Below are positions 17,198-27,036 of a stretch of DNA of 64,000 nucleotides, in pieces. Source of the DNA: Paragemmobacter straminiformis. GTDB taxonomy: Bacteria; Pseudomonadota; Alphaproteobacteria; Rhodobacterales; Rhodobacteraceae. Location: positions 310,001 to 374,000 of the forward strand of contig NZ_JACLQD010000005.1 in the NCBI RefSeq assembly GCF_014243445.1, written 5' to 3'. Under the pieces are notes generated by a model, which was not told where the DNA came from, searched no databases, and saw only the letters and a program-made list of their open reading frames with translations. How positions within the stretch are numbered: position 1 is the first letter of the stretch; each line of letters starts with the position of its first letter. The position numbers and the translations under genes were made by a program.

Positions 17198-20100
17198 TCA
17201 GTCGCCGGGGGCGAGCGGTTCGGGTTCGCGCTGGGGGGCGGCTGCGGTGGCACCCGATTGCCCGATCCAGCGCAGCAGAACCTCGCGCAGGTTGAGCGGG
17301 GTCATCGGCTTGACGATGTAATCGTTCATCCCCGCTTCGAGACCTTCGATCCGGTCGCTTTCGTCCGAGCGTCCGGTGAGGCCGATGATCGGGATGCGGC
17401 CCTTGGCGGTGGGCAAGGCGCGGATGCGGCGGGTGGCTTCGAAGCCGCTCATCACCGGCATCTGGTTGTCCATGAAGATCAGGTCGAAGTCGTTTTCGAG
17501 CAGGCTTTCCAGCGCGGCGGCACCGTTTTCGGCCGTCTCGGTGACCAGCGCGTGTTTCCTGAGCATCGCCGCCGCCAGTTCGCGGTTGAGCGGATGGTCA
17601 TCGACCACCAGCACGCGCTTTCCCGCATAGGGAAGGTCGTTCAGCACCTCGGGCGGGCGCGCGGGGCGCACGCCGCGGCGCGTCTTGGCGGCACTGCCCG
17701 GATCGGGATGGAGCAGGCGTTCGAGCTTGCCGATCAGGATTTCGGGATCGACCGGCTTGATCACCAGATCGTCGATCCCTTCGGACAGGGTCAGATCGAC
17801 GATCTGCTGCCCGCCCTGTTTGGTCATCAGGATCGAGGGGGGCGGCGTCTTGCCCAGATGCTCGCGCAGGCTGCGCAGGGTCTTGATGCCGTCCATGCCC
17901 GGCATCTTGAGGTCGACGACCATGGCTTCGGGCAAATGCGAGGGGTCGGCGTCGTCATGGAACAGGTCCAGCGCCTCGCCGCCCGAGGCGACGGCCGTGA
18001 CATCGGCACCGGCCCGTTGCAGCGCGGCCTTGATCTGGGCCGATGCGCCCGCGTGGTCATCGACGATCAGCACGCGGCGGCCAAGCAGCGCCGGATGCAC
18101 GGATGTCATCGCATCGCTGCCGATGCTGCGCAGGGCAAGGACGGCCCAGAAGGTCGACCCGATGCCCGGCGTGCTGGATACGCCGACCTCGCCGCCCATC
18201 AGCACGGCAAGCTGGCGGCAGATGGCAAGGCCAAGGCCGGTGCCGCCATAAAGGCGCGCGGTGGAATCCTCGGCCTGGCTGAAGCTTTGGAACATGCGCG
18301 CGACCTGATCGGGCGACATGCCGATGCCCGTATCGCTGACCGCGAAGTGAAGGTAGGTCGCGTCCCCGTCCAGATGGCCCGCTGCGTTGGCCGAAGGCGT
18401 CGCGCGGCTGACGGACAGGGTGATCGTGCCGTGTTCGGTGAATTTCAGCGCGTTGGTCAGGTAGTTCATCAGGATCTGGGTGATCCTGAGCGGATCGCCG
18501 ATCAGGCGGCGCGGCACGTCGGAGTCGATATGCACGATGAGTTCAAGGTTCTTGTCGGCCACGCCCTTGGAAATGGTATCGACCGCCGTGCGCAAGAGCG
18601 AGGGCAGGGTGAATTCCGTCTCTTCGATGCGCAGCTTGCCCGCTTCGACCTTTGACAGGTCCAGCACGTCGTTCACGATCAGCAGCAGATGGCGACCCGA
18701 GGACTGGACCTTTTGCAGATAGTCGCGCTGGTGGTCGCTGAGGGTCGTGCCCATGAGCAGTTCGGTGAAGCCCAGCACGGCGTTGATGGGCGAGCGCAAC
18801 TCGTGGCTCATATGGGCGAGGAATTCCGATTTCAGCCGCGCCGCCTGCAAGGCAAGGTCGCGGGCCTCGCCAAGTTGCGATTGTGCGGCATGTTCGAGCG
18901 AGATGTCTTCCAGAACCCAGACGGTGCCCTTGTCGGGGTCGGCGGGATCGACCGCGGTGGCCCGCTGGCGCACCCAGACCGACGATCCGTCAAGCCGGAT
19001 CAGTTCGGTCGTGCGTTCATAGACCCCGCCCGCATGCATCAGGGCATAGGCTTCGTCGCGGCCTTCCATCCATGAGGTGTCGTCCTTGAAAAAGACGCGC
19101 GTCGAGCGGCCGAGAAGTTCTTCGTGCGGCCAGAGCAGGATCGAGGCGAGCGAGGGGTTGCAGGTGACGATGTGCCGGTCGCGGACAAGGGCTATGCCTG
19201 CCTTGGCCGCCGCGAAGATGGCGTGCAATTCGTCATAAAGCGTCGTGATCTGCTGCGTGCGCTTGGCGACCTGTGCTTCGAGTGTCTGCTGATAGGCCGA
19301 CAGCGCCTGTTCGGCCTGACGTTTCACGGTGATGTCGTTCCACAGGACATAGACATCGGTGCGCCCGTCTTCGACAACGGCCGTCAGCAGCACTTCGAAC
19401 AGCACCACCTCGCCGTCGCGGCGCAGATGCTCCCATTCGAATTTCTGGCTGCCCTGTTCGATCGCTTCGGTCACAAGGCGCTGCGACTTCTCGCGGCTTT
19501 CCGTGCCGTCGGACTGGTAGAGGGGGGAAATCTGGTCGGGCGTCAGGCCGACGAAGGTTTGGCCCGGACCATAGCCCAGCAAGGCAAGTGCCGCGTTGTT
19601 GGCGCTGACGAAACGGCCCTCTTGCAGCACGGCGGTTGCCTGAGCCGAATGCATGAAGGTGCGCCGGAACCGTTCCTCGCTTTTTTGCAGCATGGCGAGG
19701 GTGGTCTGGCCCAGGGCGCGCCCCGCCACGCGCGAGGCGACAAGGCCAAGCAGCAGCCGGTTGACGTAGGGGGCGTTGGACTTCGACAGTTCGAGAAGGG
19801 TGATGCGGCCGCGTTCCTTGCCCTCGATCATGATCGGCGTGGTCACGGCGTCGCGGATGTCGCGCTTGCCGATCTCGTCATGTTCGTAGCCCATCAACTC
19901 GACGCGGATCAGGCATTCGATCGACTCGGGCCAGCCCTTGTGAATGGCGGCGGCGACATCGCGCAGAATGTCGACCATCGGGCGCTGCATGTTGTCGGTG
20001 GCCAGAAAGACCTCGTGCAGGCAGGTCTGTTCGCGGATGCGCTGGCGCAGCTGGGCCTCGATGGTGTCGCGCGAGAAAAGCGCGATGCCAAGCCGCCAGC

Positions 20101-21013
20101 GCAGGAAGATCGCCGAGCCGATGGCGGCGATGAAGATCGTCGCCAGCAATTGGAGCGCGCGCTTTATCTGGACCGGATCGAGGCCGAGCAGGCCCGGGAT
20201 CGACCCACCCTCCCAGCGGCGGTCGATTGCCGTGGCTTCGGTCGGGGCGATCATGCGGAAGCCGTCGGCCACGGTGGCCAGAAGGGCGGTGTCGCCCTTG
20301 CTGACGACCCAGTGGATCGTGCCGCTGAACAGCGTGGGGGTCTGGCGATAGCGGTCGAGGATGCCGGCGCGGGCCAGCAGGTAATCGGCCGGGTTGGTCT
20401 GCATGCAGAAAACCGGCAACTGGCCGACGACCGCCGTGTAGATCAGGTCGTGCATCGAGGGGAAGATGCGGGGCGTGACGCCGGCCTTGACCAGTTCGGC
20501 CTCGCACTGGCTGCGGCCAAGCGCGCCCACCTCCATGCCTTTGACGGATTCAAGGTCATGCACGCCGACCAGCGACTGATCGAAGAACAGCGCGGTGTCG
20601 GTGCGGGCGTAGGACGGGCCATAGTCGAGCCAGAGCCTGCGCGCATCGGTATCGATGACCAGATCGGCGACATCGGCGCTGGCATCCTCGATCGCGCCAA
20701 GAACCTGTGGCCAAGGTCGGTTCACGATCGTCACGGGAATGCCCGTGCGTTCGGACCAGAGGTTCCACATGTCGATGCGCTGGCCTTCGTATTTGCCCGC
20801 GTCGTTGATGAGGACATAGGGGGGGAAATCGTCAGGCATGACGACGGTGATGCCGTCGCGAAGCCGTCCCGCCGCCATCGGGGCGGGAGAGGCGACAGTT
20901 TCGGTCGGCACGGAAAGGGGTTCGGTCTGGGCCAGAAGGGCGACAGGATGCGCGAACAGCGACACGGACCAAAGTGCCATAACCCGCAGGCTATAAAAGA
21001 ACGATCTGGTCAC
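17198..21013 (-). CDS. BvgS/EvgS-like hybrid sensor histidine kinase
   Basis: 1271-residue multidomain sensor. Order: signal peptide (about 1-29), a periplasmic solute-binding family-3 domain (about 55-275), one transmembrane segment (about 289-310), a cytoplasmic linker, two PAS domains (about 460-570 and 615-715), HisKA with the phosphoacceptor in HMSHELRSP (His near 736), HATPase with NYLTNALKF and DTGIGM, and two receiver domains (Asp near 1033 in VVDLKMPG and near 1181 in FMDNQMP). No Hpt domain is visible, so phosphotransfer to the LuxR-type regulator at 15551 would need a separate Hpt or go directly from REC2. The start is GTG 21013; an ATG at 20980 would give a signal peptide lacking basic residues. 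The ligand is unknown. Confidence 0.92.
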   Translation of the reverse strand: MTRSFFYSLRVMALWSVSLFAHPVALLAQTEPLSVPTETVASPAPMAAGRLRDGITVVMPDDFPPYVLINDAGKYEGQRIDMWNLWSERTGIPVTIVNRPWPQVLGAIEDASADVADLVIDTDARRLWLDYGPSYARTDTALFFDQSLVGVHDLESVKGMEVGALGRSQCEAELVKAGVTPRIFPSMHDLIYTAVVGQLPVFCMQTNPADYLLARAGILDRYRQTPTLFSGTIHWVVSKGDTALLATVADGFRMIAPTEATAIDRRWEGGSIPGLLGLDPVQIKRALQLLATIFIAAIGSAIFLRWRLGIALFSRDTIEAQLRQRIREQTCLHEVFLATDNMQRPMVDILRDVAAAIHKGWPESIECLIRVELMGYEHDEIGKRDIRDAVTTPIMIEGKERGRITLLELSKSNAPYVNRLLLGLVASRVAGRALGQTTLAMLQKSEERFRRTFMHSAQATAVLQEGRFVSANNAALALLGYGPGQTFVGLTPDQISPLYQSDGTESREKSQRLVTEAIEQGSQKFEWEHLRRDGEVVLFEVLLTAVVEDGRTDVYVLWNDITVKRQAEQALSAYQQTLEAQVAKRTQQITTLYDELHAIFAAAKAGIALVRDRHIVTCNPSLASILLWPHEELLGRSTRVFFKDDTSWMEGRDEAYALMHAGGVYERTTELIRLDGSSVWVRQRATAVDPADPDKGTVWVLEDISLEHAAQSQLGEARDLALQAARLKSEFLAHMSHELRSPINAVLGFTELLMGTTLSDHQRDYLQKVQSSGRHLLLIVNDVLDLSKVEAGKLRIEETEFTLPSLLRTAVDTISKGVADKNLELIVHIDSDVPRRLIGDPLRITQILMNYLTNALKFTEHGTITLSVSRATPSANAAGHLDGDATYLHFAVSDTGIGMSPDQVARMFQSFSQAEDSTARLYGGTGLGLAICRQLAVLMGGEVGVSSTPGIGSTFWAVLALRSIGSDAMTSVHPALLGRRVLIVDDHAGASAQIKAALQRAGADVTAVASGGEALDLFHDDADPSHLPEAMVVDLKMPGMDGIKTLRSLREHLGKTPPPSILMTKQGGQQIVDLTLSEGIDDLVIKPVDPEILIGKLERLLHPDPGSAAKTRRGVRPARPPEVLNDLPYAGKRVLVVDDHPLNRELAAAMLRKHALVTETAENGAAALESLLENDFDLIFMDNQMPVMSGFEATRRIRALPTAKGRIPIIGLTGRSDESDRIEGLEAGMNDYIVKPMTPLNLREVLLRWIGQSGATAAAPQREPEPLAPGD

Positions 21014-21372
21014 GCGGCCCCACCAATCCCAGACTTTGACCCGAACAGGGCGGCACCTTTACCGTCCGCGGCCCAAATCCGCCGCGGATGTCCACTGGAC
21101 AGTGCCTGCCGCGCGAGTGCCTTGCGGTAGATCAAGGATTGCGCATGGCTGGCGTGATTTCATTAAAAAACGATAACGCTAAACCATAAGGTGAGCAACG
21201 AAAGAAGACGCTGGATCCTTGGGCGCCCGAGCGGCCGTTTCGGTGCGCGGGTATGGGTTTTCACATCCTTTCGTCTTGGTGCTATTCCAATTCATCAGGC
21301 GGATGGGCTATCGTTATGCTAGATTAGCGATATCTCTTTCGCCAGACACCCAGTCTTTGCAGCAACCAAGCC
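21014..21372. other. Intergenic region, divergent promoters
   Basis: 359 bases between the hybrid kinase and a small plus-strand gene. It is GC-rich near the kinase and becomes AT-richer from about 21150 to 21200 (ATTTCATTAAAAAACGATAACG), the most promoter-like stretch. I see no convincing operator, RNA or terminator. Confidence 0.4.
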
Positions 21373-21603
21373 ATGTCCGATATCACAAAGAACCGCTTTT
21401 CGGTCACGACGGGTGCAAAGGCATCCGAGCCGACGCGTGACCGCGCGCGGGATGTCGGGCATTATTTCGAGCAGGGTTTTTTCGAGCGCCAGCAAAGTCT
21501 GCTGGCGGCGCGGGCCGAGACATTGGCGCTGAATGACGAGCTGCTGAGGCTCGGGATCGAGGTCGACCCCAAGACCGGTGAAGTCAGGGTGCGCAGCGCC
21601 TAG
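21373..21603 (+). CDS. Small hypothetical protein, 76 residues
   Basis: Charged, soluble protein without recognised domain. The C-terminal half (RARDVGHYFEQGFFERQQSLLAARAETLALNDELLRLG) looks like an amphipathic helix or coiled coil and is followed by a short strand-rich tail (IEVDPKTGEVRVRSA). The start at 21373 is the first ATG in frame, without a strong ribosome binding site. The non-biased composition and an absence of a competing frame argue that it is real. It stands alone between the kinase and the LacI regulator. Function unknown. Confidence 0.5.
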   Translation: MSDITKNRFSVTTGAKASEPTRDRARDVGHYFEQGFFERQQSLLAARAETLALNDELLRLGIEVDPKTGEVRVRSA

Positions 21604-21858
21604 CGCAGGCCGCAGCGGGCCTGTGGTATGGCGCCGCCCTTGGGCGGGCGGGATGCCGAACAGCGGCAGAACACGCAGGGCCAGTCCTGTTTTGCGCAAG
21701 GGTCGCCGCAAGCGCGGCGGTCGGCCCCGCGGCGGTTCCGGTCAAGCCTGCCCGTTCCAGCCGGGTTTCAATGGCCGATCTTGCCGGAAATCGACGCGGG
21801 ACTGGCTTTTCGGCGCAACCTGCGGCACTGGTTTTCATGCGATTGCAAAGGGGCGGGT

Positions 21859-22830
21859 ATGGCGTCGTTGAAGGATGTGGCGGAACGGGCGGGTGTGTCG
21901 CGCTCGGCGGTGTCGCGGACATTCACCGAAGGCGCGTCGGTCGCGCCCGCCACACGGGCGCGGGTGCTGGCGGCGGCCGAGGCGCTGGGGTATCGGCCCA
22001 ACCTTTTGGCGCGCAGCCTGACGACACGGACGACGGGGCTGATCGGGCTGGTGTCGAACAACTTCCAGAACCCCGCCTTCCTCGAGATTTTCGATCTGTT
22101 CACGCGCGGTTTGCAGGAACGCGGCTTGCGGCCCCTGCTGGTGAACCTGACCGACGAGCTGGACCCCGCGCGGTCGGTGGGTTTGTTGCGGCAATATTCC
22201 GTGGACGGGGTCATCGTGGCCTCGTCGACGCTGCCCACGGCCTTTGCGCGGGCCTTCCGCGAGGCGGGTTTGCCCACGGTGCTGGCCTTTGGCCGCGTGG
22301 GTGGCCTGCCCGAGGTGGATGTGGTCGCCATCGACAACGTGGCGGCGGGGCGTCTGGCGGCGGAAACGCTGCTGTCGCGGGGCTATCGGCGGCTGGGCTT
22401 TCTGGGCGGCCCCGAGGGGGCGACCACCACGCAGGACCGCTTGGCCGGTTTCCGTGCCGTGGCAGGTGATGTGACCCCGCGCTTTGCGGCGGCCTATACG
22501 TTTCAGGCGGGCCGCGATGCGATGCGGGCCGAGCTTGCCGCCCCGAGCGAGGCCTATTTCTGCGGTGACGACGTGCTGTCCATCGGCGCGCTTTCGGCGC
22601 TGCGCGAGGCGGGCCTTTCGGTGCCCGGGGATGTTGGGTTGATCGGGGTCAACGACATGGCGATGGCGGGATGGGACAACATTCGCCTGACGACGATCCG
22701 CCAACCCTTTGCCGAAATCGTGGCGGGGGTGCTGGATGTTCTGGCCGAGTTGCTGCGCACCCCCGACAAGGCGCCGGAGGTGCGGGTGTTTCCTTGCGCG
22801 CTGGTCGAACGCGCGACGCTGCGGCGCTAG
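21859..22830 (+). CDS. LacI-family transcriptional regulator
   Basis: 323-residue LacI-type repressor: N-terminal HTH (MASLKDVAERAGVSRSAVSRTFTE) and hinge helix ending in NLLARSLTTRTTGLIGLV, then a periplasmic-binding-protein-like effector domain. The ATG at 21859 gives the standard start; longer frames run through non-coding sequence. It converges with the sugar/inositol dehydrogenase gene at 22827, and the two share the palindrome CTAG as stop codons. Its most likely operator is the perfect 20-bp palindrome at 25997-26016 between the two halves of the inositol-type cluster; a half-site GATTGCAA also occurs 11 bases before its own start (21841-21848), suggesting autoregulation. The effector is probably inositol or a derivative (inference). 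Confidence 0.9.
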   Translation: MASLKDVAERAGVSRSAVSRTFTEGASVAPATRARVLAAAEALGYRPNLLARSLTTRTTGLIGLVSNNFQNPAFLEIFDLFTRGLQERGLRPLLVNLTDELDPARSVGLLRQYSVDGVIVASSTLPTAFARAFREAGLPTVLAFGRVGGLPEVDVVAIDNVAAGRLAAETLLSRGYRRLGFLGGPEGATTTQDRLAGFRAVAGDVTPRFAAAYTFQAGRDAMRAELAAPSEAYFCGDDVLSIGALSALREAGLSVPGDVGLIGVNDMAMAGWDNIRLTTIRQPFAEIVAGVLDVLAELLRTPDKAPEVRVFPCALVERATLRR

Positions 22831-23981
22831 CGGAACATCGGGGGGCGGGCGTCCTCCCACGCGCCTTGCGCCGCAGCCGAGGCCACGGCGGCATGGATCG
22901 CGGCGATTGAGCGCAAGCCGTCCTCGGCCTTGGGGAACAGGTTGGCGGCGGGGTCGGGCGTTTTGCCTGCGTTCAGCGCGGTGATGGTGTCGGCCAGATC
23001 GCGGTAGATGTTGGCGAAAGCCTCGGGCATCCCCTCGGCATGGCCCACGGTCACGCGGCTTGCGCGGTCGGCTTCGGGCGAGAGGTTGCCTTCGCCGCGT
23101 TCGATGATTTGCAGGCGTTTGCCGAGCGGCATGTAGAACAACTGGTTCGGCTGTTCCTGCGCCCAGCGAAGGCCGCCGGTTTCGCCAAAGACCTGAAGCG
23201 TCAGCCCGTGCTGCCGCCCGATGGCGACCGAGGATGTCCAGAGCCGGCCCACGGTGCCGCCTGAGAAGCGGAGGTTGACCATCGCGTCATCTTCCAGCGT
23301 GCGGACGGGCAGGCACGAGGCGAAATCGGCTTGCAGCTTCACCGCCTCTTGCCCCAGCACGAAACTGGCCATGTGCAGCGCGTGGATGCCGCAATCGGCG
23401 AACTGGGCCGAAACGCCCGCTTGCGCGGGGTCATAGCGCCAGCGGACGCGGGGGTTGTCGGCATCGGCCGCGTCGGCGTGGTGGCCGTGGGCGAATTCGG
23501 CCACGACAAGACGGACCTTGCCGATATCGCCGCGCGCCACCATCGCCTTCATGTGGCGGACAAGCGCATAGCCCGTGTAGCCGTAGTTCACGGCACAGAT
23601 GCGGCCAGCGGCGCGGGCGGTGCGGACGAGGTCTTCGGCTTCCGCCACCGTCACGGTCATCGGCTTTTCGACCAGCACGTGAAAGCCCGCCTCGAGGAAG
23701 GCTTTGGCGATGGGGTAATGCGTGGCGTTGGGGGTGGCGACGGTGACGAGTTCGACGCGGTCGGGGCGGTTCCGTTCGCCCGCGAGCATCTCTTTCCAGT
23801 CGCCATAGGCGCGGTCGGGGGCTACGCCGAGGCGTCTGGCATAGTCGCGGCCGCGGGCGGGGTCGGCGTCGAGCGCGCCTGCGGCAAAGGTAAACAGGCC
23901 GTCCATTCCGGCGGCGATGCGGTGGGCGGGGCCGATCTGGCTTCCCTCGCCCCCGCCGATCATTCCCCAGTTCAGGCGCAT
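22827..23981 (-). CDS. Gfo/Idh/MocA-family oxidoreductase
   Basis: 384-residue NAD(P)-dependent sugar or inositol dehydrogenase. The Rossmann motif is GMIGGGEGSQIG at the N-terminus, with the EKPMT motif (VLVEKPMTVTVAEAE) and a C-terminal domain with FADCGIHALHMASFVLG. It is the last gene of the minus-strand half of the inositol-type cluster. It differs strongly from the paralogue at 24875, so the two probably act on different intermediates or isomers (myo-inositol, scyllo-inositol or the keto form). The stop codon is shared with the convergent LacI gene. Confidence 0.88.
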   Translation of the reverse strand: MRLNWGMIGGGEGSQIGPAHRIAAGMDGLFTFAAGALDADPARGRDYARRLGVAPDRAYGDWKEMLAGERNRPDRVELVTVATPNATHYPIAKAFLEAGFHVLVEKPMTVTVAEAEDLVRTARAAGRICAVNYGYTGYALVRHMKAMVARGDIGKVRLVVAEFAHGHHADAADADNPRVRWRYDPAQAGVSAQFADCGIHALHMASFVLGQEAVKLQADFASCLPVRTLEDDAMVNLRFSGGTVGRLWTSSVAIGRQHGLTLQVFGETGGLRWAQEQPNQLFYMPLGKRLQIIERGEGNLSPEADRASRVTVGHAEGMPEAFANIYRDLADTITALNAGKTPDPAANLFPKAEDGLRSIAAIHAAVASAAAQGAWEDARPPMFR

Positions 23982-23993
23982 GTCACTATCCTT

Positions 23994-24878
23994 TCAGAAA
24001 CCGATGGAGGCGAGGTATTCGCGGTTGGTGCGGGCGTCATCGACCGGAGAGGTCGGGCCTGCGGGGTCGCAATCCTGTTCGACGGTGCACCATCCCGAAA
24101 AGCCCGCGTCAAGCAGGGTCTGGCGGACGGCGGGGAAATCGACATCACCTTTGCCGAGGTTGCAGAAGATGCCTTGGGCGCAGGCATCGTAGAATCCGGT
24201 GCGGCTGGCCACGGCGCGGGCCTTGACCACAGGGTCGATGTCCTTGAAATGCATATAGGATATGCGGCCGATGTGTCGCCGCATGAAGGCCACGGGATCA
24301 AAGCCCGCATAGGAATGGTGGCCCGTGTCGAAGCAGATTTTCAGCAGGGACGCGTCGATCTCGTTCAGCAGGCGTTCAAGTTCCGGCTCGAAATCCATGA
24401 AGCCTGCGGCATGGGCGTGGATGCCGACCGTCAGGCCGTGGTCGACGCCCATCCTGGCGATTTCGCGGAAGCGGTGGACAAAGGCGGCCCAGTCGGCGGC
24501 GTCCATCTGCACGGCTTCGCTCGCGCGGCCTGCGGTCGGGGCGCGGGCGGGGGCGATGCTGTCGATCAGCACAAGGTGCTTGGCCCCGTGGGCGGTGAGC
24601 GAGGCGCAGGTGCGGCGCGCGGCGTCCCGCACCTCGTCCCATTTTGCCGGATCGTGGAAGGGGCGGAACACCACGCCGCCGATCAGCGTCAGGTCATGTT
24701 CTGCAAGGCCGTCGGCCAGCGTGGCGGGGTCTTCGGGCATGAAGCCGATGGGGCCAAGCTCGATCCCCTTGTAGCCTGCGGCGGCGCAGTCGGACAGGAC
24801 CTGCCGCCATGAGGGGTTGCGCGGATCGTCCGCGAATTCCACTCCCCAAGAGCAGGGAGCGTTGCCGATCTGGATCAT
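23994..24878 (-). CDS. iolE: Inosose dehydratase-like sugar phosphate isomerase/epimerase
   Basis: 294-residue TIM-barrel protein of the xylose isomerase-like superfamily, closest in character to IolE, which dehydrates 2-keto-myo-inositol to a diketone. Visible IolE features are IGNAPCSWGVEF at the N-terminus, GYKGIELGPIGFMP, CFDTGHHSYAG (metal ligands), HFKDIDP and the C-terminal EQDCDPAG. The ATG at 24878 overlaps the stop of the upstream dehydrogenase (ATGA), fixing the start. It is the middle gene of a three-gene minus-strand operon. Because iolD is absent nearby, related isomerases of other sugar pathways remain an alternative. Confidence 0.85.
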   Translation of the reverse strand: MIQIGNAPCSWGVEFADDPRNPSWRQVLSDCAAAGYKGIELGPIGFMPEDPATLADGLAEHDLTLIGGVVFRPFHDPAKWDEVRDAARRTCASLTAHGAKHLVLIDSIAPARAPTAGRASEAVQMDAADWAAFVHRFREIARMGVDHGLTVGIHAHAAGFMDFEPELERLLNEIDASLLKICFDTGHHSYAGFDPVAFMRRHIGRISYMHFKDIDPVVKARAVASRTGFYDACAQGIFCNLGKGDVDFPAVRQTLLDAGFSGWCTVEQDCDPAGPTSPVDDARTNREYLASIGF

Positions 24879-25981
24879 AGGGTCACCCATTGTCTGGTGC
24901 TGTGGGACCGGTGCGCCGCGTCGATCACCTGCATGACGGAAAGACCGTCGCGAAAGGTGGGCCAGACGGGTTTTCCGGTTGCGATGGCGGTCAGGAAATC
25001 ATGCGCTTCGATGATGATCTGGTCCTGATAGCCGGTGCCGTGGCCGGGCCCTTGGCAGAAGGGCAGGTAGTCGGGGTGGTCCGGGCCGGTCAGGATCTTG
25101 CGAAAGCCGCGCTGGGCGGCGGGGCCTTCGGATTTGTAGAGCCAGAGGGCGTTCTGGTCCTCTTGATCGAAGCGGATCGCGCCCGTGGTGCCCGTGATTT
25201 CATAGGCATAGCCCATCTTGCGGCCCGTCGCCACGCGGCTGAACGACAGGTGCCCCATCGCGCCGCCGGTGAAGCGGCACAGGAACTGGGCCTGATCGTC
25301 GTTGGTGACGGCAACGGGGCCGGTCGGGCCGGGGCGGGTGGGGTGGACGGTTTCGATATCGGCCACAAGGCTTTGGATCGGGCCGATCAGGGCGAGGGCC
25401 GCGTTGACCATATGGGGCGACAAGTCGCCCATCGTGCCGTTGGCCATGCCGAAGTTGCGCCAGCTTGCGGGCTTGGTGGCGTCGGCGTCGAAATCCTCGG
25501 TATGTTCGCCACGGAACCAGACGACGCGCCCGATCTCTCCGCTGGCGACGAGGTGGCGGGCGTATTGGCTGGCGGGGGTGCGGATGTAGTTGAAACCGAC
25601 CATGTTGGTCACGCCCGATGCCTCGGCCGCTTCGGTCATGGCGGTGGCGTCGGCGAGGCTGGCGCCGAGCGGCTTTTCGCAAAGCACCGGCTTGCCGAGG
25701 GCGAAGGCGGCAAGCGCGATCTCGCGGTGGAGTTCTTGCGGGGCGGCGATGACGACGGCTTCGATCAGGGGATCGTTGACCAGAACCCGCCAATCGGCGG
25801 TGCAGCGCGCGAAGCCGTAGGTGGCGCGGTAGCGTTCGGCGCTTTCGGGCGTGGTCGCCGCGATCATTTCGAGCTTCGGCCGCAGGGAAGTGCCGAATAC
25901 AGCGCCGACCGACGCCATCGCGACGGAATGCGCCTTGCCCATGTAGCCGCCGCCGACGATGCCGATGCCGATGTTGCGCAT
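24875..25981 (-). CDS. Gfo/Idh/MocA-family dehydrogenase, inositol 2-dehydrogenase-like
   Basis: 368-residue NAD(P)-dependent dehydrogenase; GIGIVGGGYMGKAHS at the N-terminus, CEKPLG near residue 100, and a metal-independent second domain containing DLSPHMVNAALALIG. It is the first gene of the minus-strand inositol-type operon. The start is ATG 25981, preceded by TGAGGGGCAAC; a longer frame to 26014 would run through the operator palindrome and is rejected. Expression is probably controlled by the LacI-family regulator through the palindrome 16 bases upstream of the start. Confidence 0.87.
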   Translation of the reverse strand: MRNIGIGIVGGGYMGKAHSVAMASVGAVFGTSLRPKLEMIAATTPESAERYRATYGFARCTADWRVLVNDPLIEAVVIAAPQELHREIALAAFALGKPVLCEKPLGASLADATAMTEAAEASGVTNMVGFNYIRTPASQYARHLVASGEIGRVVWFRGEHTEDFDADATKPASWRNFGMANGTMGDLSPHMVNAALALIGPIQSLVADIETVHPTRPGPTGPVAVTNDDQAQFLCRFTGGAMGHLSFSRVATGRKMGYAYEITGTTGAIRFDQEDQNALWLYKSEGPAAQRGFRKILTGPDHPDYLPFCQGPGHGTGYQDQIIIEAHDFLTAIATGKPVWPTFRDGLSVMQVIDAAHRSHSTRQWVTL

Positions 25982-25996
25982 GTTGCCCCTCAATAT

Positions 25997-26016
25997 GATT
26001 GCAACCGGTTGCAATC
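25997..26016. promoter_or_regulatory. Perfect 20-bp palindrome, LacI-family operator between divergent inositol-type operons
   Basis: GATTGCAACCGGTTGCAATC is a perfect inverted repeat with the central CG typical of LacI-family operators. It is located between the divergent starts at 25981 (minus) and 26035 (plus), so one bound repressor could block both. The LacI gene at 21859 is the obvious candidate. Confidence 0.85.
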
Positions 26017-26034
26017 TGATTAATCCTACGCGCC

Positions 26035-27036
26035 GTGCATGGCAACGGGAATGCTGAGGTGCTTGAAAAAAGACTGGCGGACCGATTGGCGCTGAACCGG
26101 TTCGTCGTGCTGGGGCGGGCGGGGATGGATCTGTATGCCGACCCTCCGGGTGCGGCGCTGGACGAGGCGGAGCGGTTCACCTCGGCCCTTGGCGGGTCGG
26201 CGGGGAACATTGCGGCGGGACTGGCGCGGTTGGGCGCGGGGGTCGGGCTGCTGGGCTGCGTGTCGGACGATGCGGTGGGGCGCTTCGTGCTGCGGCAACT
26301 GGCGGCTTACGGGGTGGATGCGGGCCATGTGCGGGTGGTGGGCGAGGGGCGCCGGTCGTCGCTTGCCATCACCGAAAGCCGCATCGCGGGCTTGCAGGGG
26401 GTGCTGTACCGCAACCATGCCGCCGACTTTGCGCTAAGCGTGGCGGATGTCGAGGCGGTCGATTTCACGACGGTCGCGGCGCTGGTCGTGACGGGAACGG
26501 CGCTTGCGGCCGAGCCGTCGCGGACGGCGACGTTCCGCGCGCTCGAGCGGGCGTGGGCGGCGGGGGCGATGACGGTCATCGACCTCGATTACCGCGCCTA
26601 CAGTTGGCAAAGCGAGGCCGAGGCGCGCAAGGTTTGCGCGGCGGCCATCTCGCTTTGTGATCTGACTGTCGGGAATGACGAGGAATTCGGGCTGCTGGCC
26701 GGAGGGGTCGAGCGGGGGCGGGACTTTGCCGCGGCGCTGCCGATGGCGATCTACAAGATGGGTGCGGAAGGGTCCGAGACCTTTGTCGAGGGGCATGCCT
26801 TCCGCAGCGGGATCTTTGCGGTCGACGCGTTGAAGCCGCTCGGGTCGGGTGACGGGTTTCTGGCCGGAACGCTGGCGGCGCTGGCCCGGGGCGAGGCGTT
26901 GCCCGCCGCCGTGCGGCAAGGATCGGCCGTGGCGGCGATCGTCGTGGCGGGGATCGGCTGCGCGCCGGCGATGCCGCGACTGCCCGCGCTTTTACATTTC
27001 ATCAAGGAACACGACCATGCACATCGCGCCGTTTGA
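26035..27036 (+). CDS. iolC: 5-dehydro-2-deoxygluconokinase
   Basis: 333-residue PfkB-type sugar kinase. Opening motif LGRAGMDLY, GGSAGNIAAGLARLG (glycine-rich substrate loop) and the C-terminal catalytic motif PLGSGDGFLAGTLAAL (in place of GAGD) match IolC. It phosphorylates 5-dehydro-2-deoxy-D-gluconate in inositol catabolism. The start is a GTG at 26035 or a GTG at 26059; the second has a GAGG nearby and removes eight poorly conserved residues. It leads the plus-strand half of the cluster with iolB overlapping its 3' end by 20 bases. Confidence 0.9.
   Translation: MHGNGNAEVLEKRLADRLALNRFVVLGRAGMDLYADPPGAALDEAERFTSALGGSAGNIAAGLARLGAGVGLLGCVSDDAVGRFVLRQLAAYGVDAGHVRVVGEGRRSSLAITESRIAGLQGVLYRNHAADFALSVADVEAVDFTTVAALVVTGTALAAEPSRTATFRALERAWAAGAMTVIDLDYRAYSWQSEAEARKVCAAAISLCDLTVGNDEEFGLLAGGVERGRDFAAALPMAIYKMGAEGSETFVEGHAFRSGIFAVDALKPLGSGDGFLAGTLAALARGEALPAAVRQGSAVAAIVVAGIGCAPAMPRLPALLHFIKEHDHAHRAV

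Noticed and set aside
21128-21142. FNR-type site (ATCAA) upstream of the hybrid kinase
   Set aside because: Only one half-site (GATCAAGG) is present; no TTGAT partner at the right spacing.
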